From the NCBI RefSeq assembly GCF_046630445.1, contig NC_092335.1, positions 7,421,501 through 7,485,500 of the forward strand: a stretch of 64,000 nt of DNA, in the 5' to 3' direction. Each line of letters starts with the position of its first letter. The stretch's first letter is position 1. A model generated the notes under the pieces. The model had not been told where the DNA came from, did no database searches, and saw only the letters and a list, made by a program, of their open reading frames with translations. The stretch comes from Rutidosis leptorrhynchoides. Lineage: Eukaryota > Streptophyta > Magnoliopsida > Asterales > Asteraceae. Shown here piece by piece: positions 54,176 through 64,000 of this stretch. A program made the position numbers and the translations under genes.

Positions 54176-55180
54176 CGATTGAGAGAGTTTAGAGAAATAT
54201 ATTTTCAAGTTTCTATGAAATAATGAAACCTATTGAATTCTATTTATAATAGATTTTTGAATTATTAAAGTGAATTACTAAAGTATGAATTATTAAAGTG
54301 AATTATTAAAGTATGAATTATTAAAGTGAATTATTAAAGTATGAATTATTAAAGTGAATTATTAAAGTATGAATTATTAAAGTGAATTATTAAAGTATGA
54401 ATTATTAAAGTGAATTATTAAAGTTAAAGTAAAGTAAAAGTAAAGTAAAGGTAAAGTTAAAGTACAGTAAAAGTATAAAAACTATGTATGTATAATACGC
54501 ATATAAATATATATAATATTAATTTAAATCGTTATATATATTTAATGAAATAAAATATAAATATCGTTATATTTATTATACTGGTTAAGTAATGAGTTGT
54601 CAAAAGTGATTCTAGATATTTATAAAAGTCATATACGTTTTAATAATAAAGTTCGTTTTAAACTAAAAACGTCTTTGTACGTTTGAAAATAGATTAATAG
54701 AATATTATGGAAACCAATTCTCCACTAACTTTTGCCTAACTTTCGTAAATGACACTTTTTGTTTTTATTTATAAATAGCTTTACAAATTATTCTGAATAT
54801 CGTTAAGAGGAATAGATTTTCTCAAATCATAGTGGACCTCTCAACAGAGACTTGTAATCATAATTCAATGTTTCTGATAATTCAATCATTTAATATATTT
54901 TTTTTAATTTCGTCGAAAATCATATTGAAACAAATACGTTCGTGTAAAGTATTATACGTTTAATACTTTATTAATATTCTCAAGTTATAATATATGTATA
55001 CATATACATATCTATTTATATATAACGGTTCGTAAATCGTCGGAATTTGATCGAGGTTTTAATGAATGTATGAACACAGTTTAAAATTCTTGAGATTTAG
55101 CTTAACAAACTTTGCTTATCGTGTTGGATTAATATAAATATTAAAGTTTAAATTTGGTCGAAAATTTTCGGGTCGTCACA
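53059..55180 (-). repeat. 3' LTR of the second no-pol element
   Basis: Contains the 28-bp minisatellite (54255-54425) and a short (TA)n (54138-54171). Differences to the 5' LTR are scattered substitutions and repeat-length changes. Confidence 0.9.
54255..54425. repeat. Minisatellite, about 28-bp unit, in the 3' LTR
   Basis: Six or so copies of TGAATTATTAAAGTA plus TGAATTATTAAAG. The 5' LTR copy (60715-60895) has a different number and order of half-units, including two with substitutions. A GTAAAGT-rich tail follows in both. Confidence 0.85.
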
Positions 55181-55585
55181 GTACCTACCCGTTAAAGAAA
55201 TTTCGTCCCCGAAATTTGATAGAGGTCGTCGTGACTAACAATGAGAATGTTATTATAACGATTATAGAGTTTTATCATGTTCAAGAAGAATGGATAAAAT
55301 AATTCGATTACTCGAAGCGTGTGAGTGAAGTTATTGTAAATGAATGAAATAAGATAATAGTGATTCGTCGTATCTTTTGACGTCATCACGATTGATCTCC
55401 GAAAAGAAAATCTTTGTAATCTATATTGGATTTGATTATTCGGCGATTAAGGAAATTATGATCCTCTTCGAATTAATGCGATAATCTATTTTGATTTCTT
55501 TGTCGGATATTTCACTATAAATCCACCTCATTTGTTTTCTTACAACTCACACCTTCTCAACTCATATTTTAAAGTATTTGTCAAT

Positions 55586-55759
55586 ATGCTTCATCCAGTG
55601 TTGATTCTTGATATACTCCTCACTTTCATATCTGTCGCTCTTCTTTTTTATCTGCCTCCGGAAGAATCTATTTACTTCTAATATACTCTTGGTTTTATAG
55701 TGTTTTTAGTTCTCCCGTGTCTTTATATTGCTATATGCATTGATATATACGGTTTGTGA
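55586..55759 (+). pseudogene. Small antisense hydrophobic frame, relic, counterpart of 41443-41640
   Basis: Antisense to the element, about 400 bp before its 3' LTR, the same relative place as its counterpart. Shared features are the LILDILL-type opening helix, LPPEESIY, LGFIVFLV and CLYIAI, and a final GL. About half of the aligned residues match by eye. The copy is broken. Confidence 0.4.
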
Positions 55760-56637
55760 TTTCTGGGTTGTTGTTGGGTTTTATATCTTCCCTTATATTT
55801 CAAAGTCCTTGCTTCTTCTATAATCATTGTCATCCACAGTTAATGCTCTCTTCTATTTGCTATGATTTATACTCCCATTTCTAGTTCGGAGCTTTGTCCT
55901 TTCATTTTTTCTTCTTGCGATTAAGCACTGCTTGTAATGGTCCAAAATTCGCAGATATAAATTTAGGAATGAACATTGTTAATGTTCTAGGAAGGAAATT
56001 GTAATGGCACGATCTTGACTTGTCAAATTACCAGAATACCTCGGAAAAGGCCGAATCATCAAGAAATATTTTCTTGATATTTAGAGATCAAAGAGAATAC
56101 AAGAGTCGTGTAACATAGCACATGATGACGTTATGATCTGTGAATCATCATGTTCCATTTAGAAACTCAGCATGAATTACTGTAATATAATCACGTCGAT
56201 CAAGTGTCATTATATTATACTAACTCATGCTTCAGCTCCCAACACTTCTTCAAGAATATTCCTATTTTAAACTCGAATGTTTCAGAATTTAGAAACTAAA
56301 ATTGTTTCTTTTATGATATAATACAGATAGCTTGAAGAGGTAAATGATTTCAGATAAGAATAATTATAAAAATATCTTCAGAAGTATGGATGATATTTAT
56401 AATGAAAGATACGATGATATCTTAGAATGTCTAATATCAGAGGATGATGAAGGATATTGTCTGCAGGGGTTTAGAGTCAGGAGCAAGGTATTCGTTAATG
56501 ACTTCAGCAAGTACTGAATCATTTGGATTCTTTAAAGGCAGGTTCAGCCTTTGTGATTTGTCCACAGCCTCCTTCATACTTTGCTCAATCCGTTTTTCAG
56601 TTCCAAAGCTTCTCTTTTTCTGAGCTTTGCCAATATA

Positions 56638-56835
56638 CTATCCTTTATCATCCAACTTTTTACTGTTAAGGTCGTTTAGAGTTTTTGCTGCTTCATCAGA
56701 ATTTTTCAAAATTTCGAGAACTGGTTCGCAGTTTAGGGTGTTTTTCAGAAATTTCTCATTCAAAGAATGTAAGTCTTGGAGGTAGACGTTGTGTGTATAT
56801 GTAATTGTTGATGTAGACATGCTGCGAGGTTTCAA
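56638..56835 (-). CDS. Short sense frame in the second no-pol element, 65 aa
   Basis: Encodes SLNEKFLKNTLNCEPVLEIL and SDEAAKTLNDLNSKKLDDKG, a helical, charged peptide. The equivalent DNA block in the first element (about 40500-40620) is similar. I do not recognise it; it may be a remnant of a longer gag-like protein. Confidence 0.35.
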   Translation of the reverse strand: MKPRSMSTSTITYTHNVYLQDLHSLNEKFLKNTLNCEPVLEILKNSDEAAKTLNDLNSKKLDDKG

Positions 56836-56922
56836 AATACTGATTGCTGATTCTCAATAATTGGTATGGCAATTCTTATTATAAGGTACGAATGAGTATA
56901 TGATAGGGTTTCGATAATTATA

Positions 56923-57141
56923 ATGATTTTTTTTTTTGGAAAGTCAAAGATCAGTGAGGTTGTTGGTAAGTTTATTGCTAATGTGGTGAATATAAACGAT
57001 TCCCCGGTAACGTTGGTGAAAGGGCAACGTATCTATCGAGGTTATAATAAGACTGTTTTGATTGAGAAGTCGAAGTTGACTTGTTGGAGCTCTGACAAAA
57101 CTGTCTATTTTGAAACGGAATTGAAAAGTTATTTTAGCTAG
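56923..57141 (+). CDS. Antisense frame, 72 aa, in the second no-pol element
   Basis: Opposite to the element. Encodes VVGKFIANVVNINDSPVTLV, then GQRIYRGYNKTVLIEKSKL, a beta-rich pattern. A similar DNA block exists antisense in the first element near 40170-40300, where the frame is broken. No family is recognised, and coding is uncertain. Confidence 0.35.
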   Translation: MIFFFGKSKISEVVGKFIANVVNINDSPVTLVKGQRIYRGYNKTVLIEKSKLTCWSSDKTVYFETELKSYFS

Positions 57142-58539
57142 TAAATGCCAAAGGGTCTAACACGGATACGTGTCGAACTATGACTTGGGTTTTGAGAGTT
57201 TTTCAGGTGTATAACTGTGGGTAACATGTGGTTGGATCATCATCTCGATTGTTCCTTAGTTGAAGTGTCTTCAGGAATTTCGAAGGGTTTGAGCTCATAT
57301 TGTAATCGTTAATACATATGATGTTCTAACACAGTTTTGAAGTCAAAGTTTAGCTTTGAAAGATATAGGAATCTAAGAGTGATGATACTGGTTATATTTC
57401 GAATTGAATTATGCGATTTCAAAATCAGAATATGTAATTGAATTTGAATGAGTATGATTGTTTTGATTTACATGAAAGAATGGATATTGTTGTGAAAGTA
57501 GGGAGTATAGTTGATGATTGCTGAATCAGTTTCGAAAAATGTAATATATTAATTGTGAATTTATATATCTCTCAGGTATTACCTACCCGTTAAAAAAAAT
57601 TCACAATTAATATTTTGTACAAAAGAAGTTTATTACAGTCTTTATGAAAATATATGTGTATATTTTCTTTAGATGTAATATAGATTTAATGAGTTAATAT
57701 TAAATTAAACTCATTTGTTTTATGGTTGGAACTAGAATTGAGTAATCCCTAAAACTTTATAAATTGCATAAGTATTTCTTCAATAATATTGAAATTATGA
57801 ATCATTACTTTGTTATTTGTTGGTTTTCGTGAAATTCTTGTGAACTTCGCAAGGTACGAATGATGTTATTTGAAAAGTTTCGAGTACATCGATGATGAAA
57901 GTGTAAAATCAAACATATATTCGAATAATACACTTGATTTATTATGAATTGGATTTTTATTGAATTGAGACAGAGATTGTAATTAACGATGGTTAAGTTA
58001 CGGATGAAGGACGTACATCATTGCATATTTGTAATATGAATTAACTGAGTAGTTAAGATTCACACATAATAGCTTAGTACGGGAAGATTTATTATGGTTT
58101 AAAAATTTATACATATAAAATATACATATAAATCTATCAATTGGAAATGATTTAATACTTCATAACTCGTTGATACAATATATTTGTTGTTGATTCATAA
58201 TGATGTCCACAATGATTCTTGAACTGACAGAGTTTGTGATGTTACAGGTGCTGTTGATTCTGACGATACTGACGGCACTGACTGTGTTGATGATGCTACG
58301 GTCCTGTTGATGCTGTTGGTAAAACAATTATAGCTTGTAAATCGTACACCATTTTTGATCAAAGTTTCTACTCTACCATCTCCGTTCACTCATCCAATTT
58401 ACGGTCGGAATTAAATAATCTCTAAGATTTTGGAGATTACATTACTGCCGCAGAGATATCTCTTCAATGAAGTTTATGAATTAATACTTCATCGTTTGTT
58501 GTTGTTGATATTCCTGGATATTTACAGGGCGTATGACGT

Positions 58540-58680
58540 TGATGTTTGAGATACAGATTGTGATGTTGCGGTGTGGGATGTGGATGTTGCTGTTGGTGGT
58601 GGTGATGGTACTGTTGGTGTTGCTGATGGTGGTACTGTTTATGCTGCTGGTTCTGCTGCTGGTGTTTGTAACCTTTGCAC
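58540..58680. repeat. GTT/GCT/GGT-rich low-complexity stretch
   Basis: Triplet-like stretch (GTTGCTGTTGGTGGTGGTG and similar) at the end of the 144-aa frame and beyond. Frames on the plus strand here are Val/Leu-only artefacts. Confidence 0.8.
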
Positions 58681-59073
58681 CATATTCTCCAAAGCCACTA
58701 CCCGAGCGCGAGGCTCGTTGACTTCTTCTATTACACCGGGGTAATTGTCAGTTTGGACGAGCGGGTAAATAAAATCTAGAATTTGGTGTAGTATGTAATC
58801 GTGACGAGATACTCTAGAAATAAGAGAGAAAATGGTGTTTCGGATAGGTTCACCGGTAAGTGCTTCAGGTTCTTCGCCAAGAGGGCAATGTGGTGGATGG
58901 AAGGGATCACCTTCTTCTTGTCTCCAATGATTAAGGAGGCTACGAACCCATCCCCAATTCATCCAGAATAGATAATGACTAATTGGTTGATCCATTCCGG
59001 TCACACTGCTTTCAGAACTTGAGTGGGATTCCATTTCGGAATTCGAGGGACTTGAACTAATGACGAATTCCAT
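58639..59073 (-). CDS. First sense frame after the PBS in the second no-pol element, 144 aa
   Basis: The frame starts about 390 nt after the primer binding site, the place where gag normally begins. Residues 1-25 are Ser/Glu-rich. Then come a Trp-rich core (YLFWMNWGWVRSLLNHWRQE), an acidic loop, a helix (GEPIRNTIFSLISRVSRHDY, ILHQILDFIYPLV) and a final coiled coil (EEVNEPRARVVALENMVQRL). No gag, protease or zinc-knuckle motif is visible. A broken relative lies at 38400-38840. It may be a shortened or diverged structural protein; this is inference from position. Confidence 0.5.
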   Translation of the reverse strand: MEFVISSSPSNSEMESHSSSESSVTGMDQPISHYLFWMNWGWVRSLLNHWRQEEGDPFHPPHCPLGEEPEALTGEPIRNTIFSLISRVSRHDYILHQILDFIYPLVQTDNYPGVIEEVNEPRARVVALENMVQRLQTPAAEPAA

Positions 59074-59461
59074 TTCGTACGATTGAATAAAGAATTTTTA
59101 GATATGAAATGATTTTCTGGCTATCGGGTGGTATTCTAATTATATAGAGCATAAGGTTTCGTAGATTACGAAGGAATTTTTGGAATATGTCAGGCAAAGT
59201 TTACAGTAACAGATACGCTAAGATATGAATTAGCAGATATGCTAAGATATGAATTTTGTCTATACACTATTCATGCAATCAATGCAATAAGATGTGTCTA
59301 GACTAAGAATGATAAGCAGATAATTTCCGACAAAAATGATGAGCAAAACTTTTGACATGCAGACACGGTCGAAGTCCAGACTCACTAATGCATCCTAACG
59401 ACTATCAATTAGACACACTAATGCAGACCTGGTTCACTAAGACCACCGCTCTGATACCAAC

Positions 59462-60535
59462 TGAAAGGACCCGTTCATATACATTATAAATGATTCACAT
59501 TAGTTGATTACATCGCGAGGTATTTGACCTCTATATGATACATTTTACAAACATTGCATTCGTTTTTAAAAGACAAACTTTCTTTACAATGAAAGTTGAC
59601 GGCATGCACATCATTTCATAATACATCCAACTATAATTGGCTTAATAATAATCTTGATGAACTCAATGACTCGAATGCAACGTCTTTCAAAATATGCCAT
59701 GAATGACTCCAAGTAATATCCTTAAAATGAGCTAATGCACAGCGGAAGATTTCTTTAATACCTGAGAATAAACATGCTTTAAAGTGTCAATCAAAAGGTT
59801 GGTGAGTTTATAGGTTTATCATAACAAGCATTTCAATATATTAATAGACCACAAGATTTCCGTTTATAAATATATGTACACTCGCAAGTGTATAAAAGTA
59901 TTCTATAAGTTGTAGGAACCCGGTAACAAGCCTTAACGTTCATGTTTTACCCTCTGAAGTACACCAGATCAGGTGTGTTTAAAATAACCTCAAAGTACTA
60001 AAGCATCCCATAGTCAGGATGGGGTTTGTCAGGCCCAATAGATCTTTCTTTAGGATTCGCGCCTACCGTACATAGACAAGTAGTTTAATGTTACCAAGCT
60101 AAGGGTATATTTCTGGTTTAAACCCACATAGAATTAGTTTTAGTACTTGTGTCTATTTCGTAAAACATTTATAAAACAACGCATGTATTCTCAGCCCAAA
60201 AATATATATAAAAAGGGAGTAATGAAACTCACAATACTGTATTTCATAGTAAAAATACATATAACGTCATTTAACAAGTGCAAGGTTGGCCTCGGATTCA
60301 CGAACGTATCAATATTGTGATTCAATATTGCAGGAAAGTACGTAGACGCAACGGAGATGATAAATACTAGATTGACCTCACGAGCATACCCATGAACCAT
60401 ACCCATCACCTCCATAGCTATAACCCATAATTTCCTTAGCTTCGACTCATTTAAAAAAACTATTTTGAAATCACTCGGACAGCACTCCGTCGTAATATTT
60501 TATGTATACTAATAATATCTTGAAATAATACAGAG

Positions 60536-60632
<97 letters not shown>

Positions 60633-61652
60633 CGATTGAGAGAGTTTAGAGAAATATATTTTTAAGTTTCTATGAAATAATGAAACCTATTGAATTCTAT
60701 TTATAATATATTTTTAAATTAATAAAGTGAATTATTAAAGTATGAATTATTAAAGTGAATTACTAAAGTATGAATTATTAAAGTGAATTATTAAAGTATG
60801 AATTATTAAAGTATGAATTATTAAAGTGAATTATTAAAGTATGAATTATTAAAGTGAATTATTAATGTATGAATTATTAAAGTGAATTATTAAAGTTAAA
60901 GTAAAGTAAAAGTAAAGTAAAGGTAAAGTTAAAGTATAGTAAAAGTATAAAAACTATGTATGTATAATACGAGTATAAATATATATAATATTAATTTAAA
61001 TCGTTATATATATTTAATGAAATAAAATATAAATATCGTTATATTTATTATACTTGTTAAGTAATGAGTTGTCTAAAGTGATTCTAGATATTTATAAAAG
61101 TTATATACGTTTTAATAATAAAGTTCTTTTTAAACTGAAAACATCTTTGTACGTTTGAAAATAGATTAATAGAATATTATGGAAACCAATTCTCCACTAA
61201 CTTTTGTCTAACTTTCGTAAATGACACTTTTTGTTTTTATTTATAAATAGCTTTACAAATTATTCTGAATATCGTTAAGAGGAATAGATTTTCTCAAATC
61301 ATAGTGGACCTCTCAACAGAGACTTGTAATCATAATTCAATGTTTCTGATAATTCAATCATTTAATATATATTTTTTAATTTCGTCGAAAATCATATTGA
61401 AACAAATACGTTCGTGTAAAGTATTATACGTTTAATACTTTATTAATATTCTCAAGTTATAATATATATATACATATACATATCTATTTATATATAACGG
61501 TTCGTGAATCGTCAGAATTTAGTCGAGGTTATAATGAATGTATGAACACAGTTTAAAATTCTTGAGATTTAACTTAACAAACTTTGCTTATCGTGTCGGA
61601 ATAATATAAAGATTAAAGTTTAAATTTGGTCGAAAATTTCCGGGTCGTCACA
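59462..61652 (-). repeat. 5' LTR of the second no-pol element
   Basis: Near-identical partner of 53059-55180. The (TA)n at 60538-60627 is about 90 bp here, against about 34 bp in the other LTR. Confidence 0.9.
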
Positions 61653-62825
61653 CTTTAACCCTAAGAGGTTTCTCTCGCTCCTTTCTGCTTAAGGCATCTG
61701 CCACAACATTCGCCTTGCCTGGATGGTATTGAAGTTCGCAGTTATAATCGTTAAGTAGTTCCATCCAACACCGTTGTCGCATGTTGAGTTTCTTCTGATC
61801 GAATATGTGCTGTAAACTCTTATGGTCGGTGAAGATAGTGAACTTGGTTCCAAACAGGTAGTGTCTCCATGTTCTAAGTGCAAAGACAACTGCTCCTAAC
61901 TCAAGGTCGTGCGTAGCATAGTTCTGCTCGTTAATCTTTAAATGACGCGATCCATAAGCAATAACTTTGTTTCGTTGCATAAGCACGCAACCCATTCCTT
62001 GATGTGAGGCATCACAATAAACAACAAAATCTTCACTTCCCTCGGGTAGAGACGATACTAGTGCAGTTGTTAACTTCTCCTTCAACAACTGAAATGCAGT
62101 CTCTTGCGGTTCTGACCACTCAACTTCTTGCCCTTATGAGTTAACGCGGTTAATGGTCGAGCAATCTTAGAGAATCCTTCAATGAATCTCCGGTAGTAAC
62201 CAGTTAGACCCAAAAATTGCCTAATCTGCGTTGGCGTCTTTGGAGTTTCCCAATTCTTAACCGACTCAATCTTTACTGGATCGACCTGTATTCCATTGGC
62301 CCCTACAACATGGCCAAGGAATTGTACTTTTGGTAACCAAAAGTCACACTTAGAGAACTTTGCATATAACTGCTCTTCTTTAAGTATAGTCAAAATCAAT
62401 CGTAGATGCTGTTCGTACTTTTCTCTGTTCTTGGAGTACACCAATATATCGTCAATGAATACGATGACAAATTTATCTAGGTATGGCTTACACACACGGT
62501 TCATGAGGTCCATGAACACTGCTGGTGCGTTCATCAAACCCAACGACATCACTGTAAACTCATGATGTCCATAACGTGTTCTAAACGCTGTCTTCGAGGC
62601 ATCAGCTTCTTTGACTCTCAATTGGTGATACCCAGACCTCAAATCGATCTTCGAATAACAACTGGATCCTTGTAGCTGATCAAATAAGTCATCAATCCTC
62701 GGTAGCGAATACCGATTCTTTATTGTCAACTTGTTCAATTCTCTGTAGTCGATACACACTCTCATCGACCCACCCTTCTTCTTAATAAGCAGGACCGGAG
62801 CTCCAACTCTAATGTATCTGGCCAT
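61653..62825 (-). pseudogene. pol: Chromovirus reverse transcriptase and RNase H parts of pol
   Basis: RT (62825-62082) shows [50 protein letters not shown] with the first catalytic Asp, [15 protein letters not shown], and the active-site [10 protein letters not shown] (a Ty3 form of YxDD). It then has [15 protein letters not shown] and [15 protein letters not shown]. RNase H (62088-61653) shows [44 protein letters not shown] and [15 protein letters not shown], carrying the D-E-D-D pattern. RT and RNase H are in different frames, so there is at least one break. The part is cut on its downstream side by the nested element at 61652, and the sequence upstream of RT is not recognisable. Confidence 0.85.
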
Positions 62826-64000
62826 GTGGTTGCCTCCTTGCGCAATTCATAGATCTCACATGATGGCCCTAATGTTCCTCACCATTTGGGGTGTTCCTTA
62901 GTGCAAAATCGCATAACGTGCGAGTGTCGATGAAACAACATTATAGAAATAAACTAGAAACGAGTGGTGATTGAATCGACTAGGAGTGAGGAATAGTGTC
63001 GAATAGCGATTGGCAATGATATATAGTAAGGAGTTGCGACATGAGATGATGAGTATGTTCAATCAACAAATGATACGTAGTAGCAAGTGGGGGTCATTAG
63101 TGATGAGTGGTGGTATGTACATATATTATCGATGGGTTAACAGAGACTATTATGTTTATTTTATAAGCAGTGAGAGTTTGAAAAATTTCTTTGACTAGCC
63201 TCCCATTCCTTATGTCATGCTGTCGAAACTTCCATATAAGTTACCGTAATATAATCCCGGTCATTACATTACGCTGACTTATACTTTCATTTTGACATTA
63301 CTTCACAAGTTCAGATTAGCAAAACACGTACGGTTAATCCATTGCATGTAACGAGAATCTACGTGTACTTTTACCCATTGGGAGAATTACAAATAAATAT
63401 AGACCCAAAATTCACCTTCACATGACTTTTCTATGACTTTATAAAAATTGACAAGGCCCCTTATACATTAAATAAGTGCTGTAATATTTCAAAAATTCAG
63501 TCATGTGAGTTTTTAATTCAATGTGACTTTCCTTCAAAACGTTAGGGACGGTTATGTGGATAAGTTACAAGGGATTTTATTACGAAATTTTTGACGTGTA
63601 TTCCAAGCAAATAGAGCTGTACTTATATCATAAGAAGAAAATTCCAGAGTTGATTATACGCTATACTATACCAATATGTAAAGAAAGTGTGTGCCGCTCG
63701 TGTTTTAGTTCAAATCAACGTTAGTGTAACTGCCCAAATGACATAAGCTTAGTGTAAATAAATAGTAGTAATAGTACGATCAACTTTCAACGACACATGC
63801 ACGAATAAGATAGAAGGAATAGCGTTCAAAATGTGAAAGTACAATAAAAGGTCTCGAAGTGATTGAATATGTCTCACAAAACAAATAATGAAACATGTCT
63901 GCTAGCCTTAACACGAAACAAGGTACTATAGGTAATGTATGTTAAGATAAACTCGATCTCACTCAGAGTCATCTTCATCTGGAAATTTCCGCTCTAAACG
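62826..64000. other. Unassigned sequence upstream of the RT part
   Basis: Upstream of the RT frame, where protease and gag are expected on the minus strand, no such domain is seen. Homology to pol seems to end abruptly near 62822-62830. This may be another insertion, a deletion or a rearranged end. The 62-codon frame at 63010-63198 (plus) has no known features. Confidence 0.45.

Larger units (their letters stand above)
53059..61652 (-). mobile_element. Second LTR element without recognisable pol (LARD-like), nested, apparently whole
   Basis: 8594 bp flanked by CTTTA (53054-53058 and 61653-61657). On the minus strand the 5' LTR is 61652-59462 (2191 bp) and the 3' LTR is 55180-53059 (2122 bp), starting TGTGACGACCCGG/A and ending GGGTCCTTTCA. 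The primer binding site TGGTATCAGAGCGG is just inside the 5' LTR (about 59459-59446). The tract AACGGGTAGGTAC (55193-55181) precedes the 3' LTR. The internal 4.3 kb lacks any pol domain. It is the same family as 25743-45856 by LTR ends, purine tract and internal blocks, but the LTR is 1.6 kb shorter. The LTR pair is nearly identical, so the insertion is young. Confidence 0.88.
48537..64000 (-). mobile_element. Chromovirus (Tekay/Del-like Ty3/gypsy), 3' part, interrupted by a nested element
   Basis: Read on the minus strand: reverse transcriptase (62825-62082), RNase H (62088-61653), [nested element 53059-61652], integrase (53058 to about 51560), tract AACAGGTGGGTAA (51541-51553), 3' LTR (51540-48537, 3004 bp, TGTAACAACCCTG to TTAACA). 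The order protease-RT-RNase H-integrase and a chromodomain-like C-terminus (VKVRWN, EFTWE, about 51590-51700) place it in the chromoviruses. The 5' LTR and gag lie beyond the window or are lost. Besides the insertion, pol has a few breaks. Confidence 0.8.

Overview
This 64 kb window is plant nuclear DNA. The evidence is: plant LTR retrotransposons primed by initiator tRNA-Met, a MULE with 10-bp target duplications, a Helitron end, an F-box relic, plant myosin XI exons, and introns with GT/AG ends. The LTR families look like those I remember from the daisy family (Asteraceae); that placement is inference. I see no rRNA, standard tRNA gene, CRISPR array or bacterial sequence.

The left third (1-20.9 kb) is the gene-bearing part. 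It opens with the 5' end of a minus-strand Copia element (1 to about 1200) and the 3' end of an Athila-like element (LTR 2125-3595). Next come a long-TIR Mutator-like element (5535-6646), a decayed F-box gene (6783-7905) and a minus-strand Helitron end at 9871 with fragments of a myosin XI gene. Two host genes look functional, both on the minus strand: a two-exon receptor-like pseudokinase without an ectodomain (13069-15610, 362 aa) and a three-exon protein with six AT-hooks (18020-19763, 205 aa). The last exon of the AT-hook gene is tandemly duplicated.

The right two thirds (20.9-64 kb) are nested retrotransposons. Three insertions can be proven by 5-bp target duplications. A gag-only element (28276-36622, TSD TAAGA) sits in the 5' LTR of a larger element without pol (25743-45856, TSD GTATA). 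That element sits in an old Copia-like/Transposase_32 region (24.2-25.7 kb plus 45.9-48.5 kb). Separately, a second no-pol element (53059-61652, minus, TSD CTTTA) sits between the RNase H and integrase parts of a minus-strand chromovirus (48537 to the right edge). The paired LTRs of all three inserted elements are nearly identical, so the insertions are young.

The most striking structure is in the LTRs of the gag-only element: ten hairpin units in a row (29491-29870, repeated at 35299-35678). The loop is almost invariant, while two flanking stems change in compensating ways. The imperfect pairs are mostly G-U on the sense strand, which points to selection on sense RNA. I know of no description of it. 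Other points of interest are clusters of CG-rich dyads in three unrelated element families, small antisense reading frames shared by the two no-pol elements, a W-box cluster in the chromovirus LTR, and a tRNA-like pol III promoter inside an LTR.
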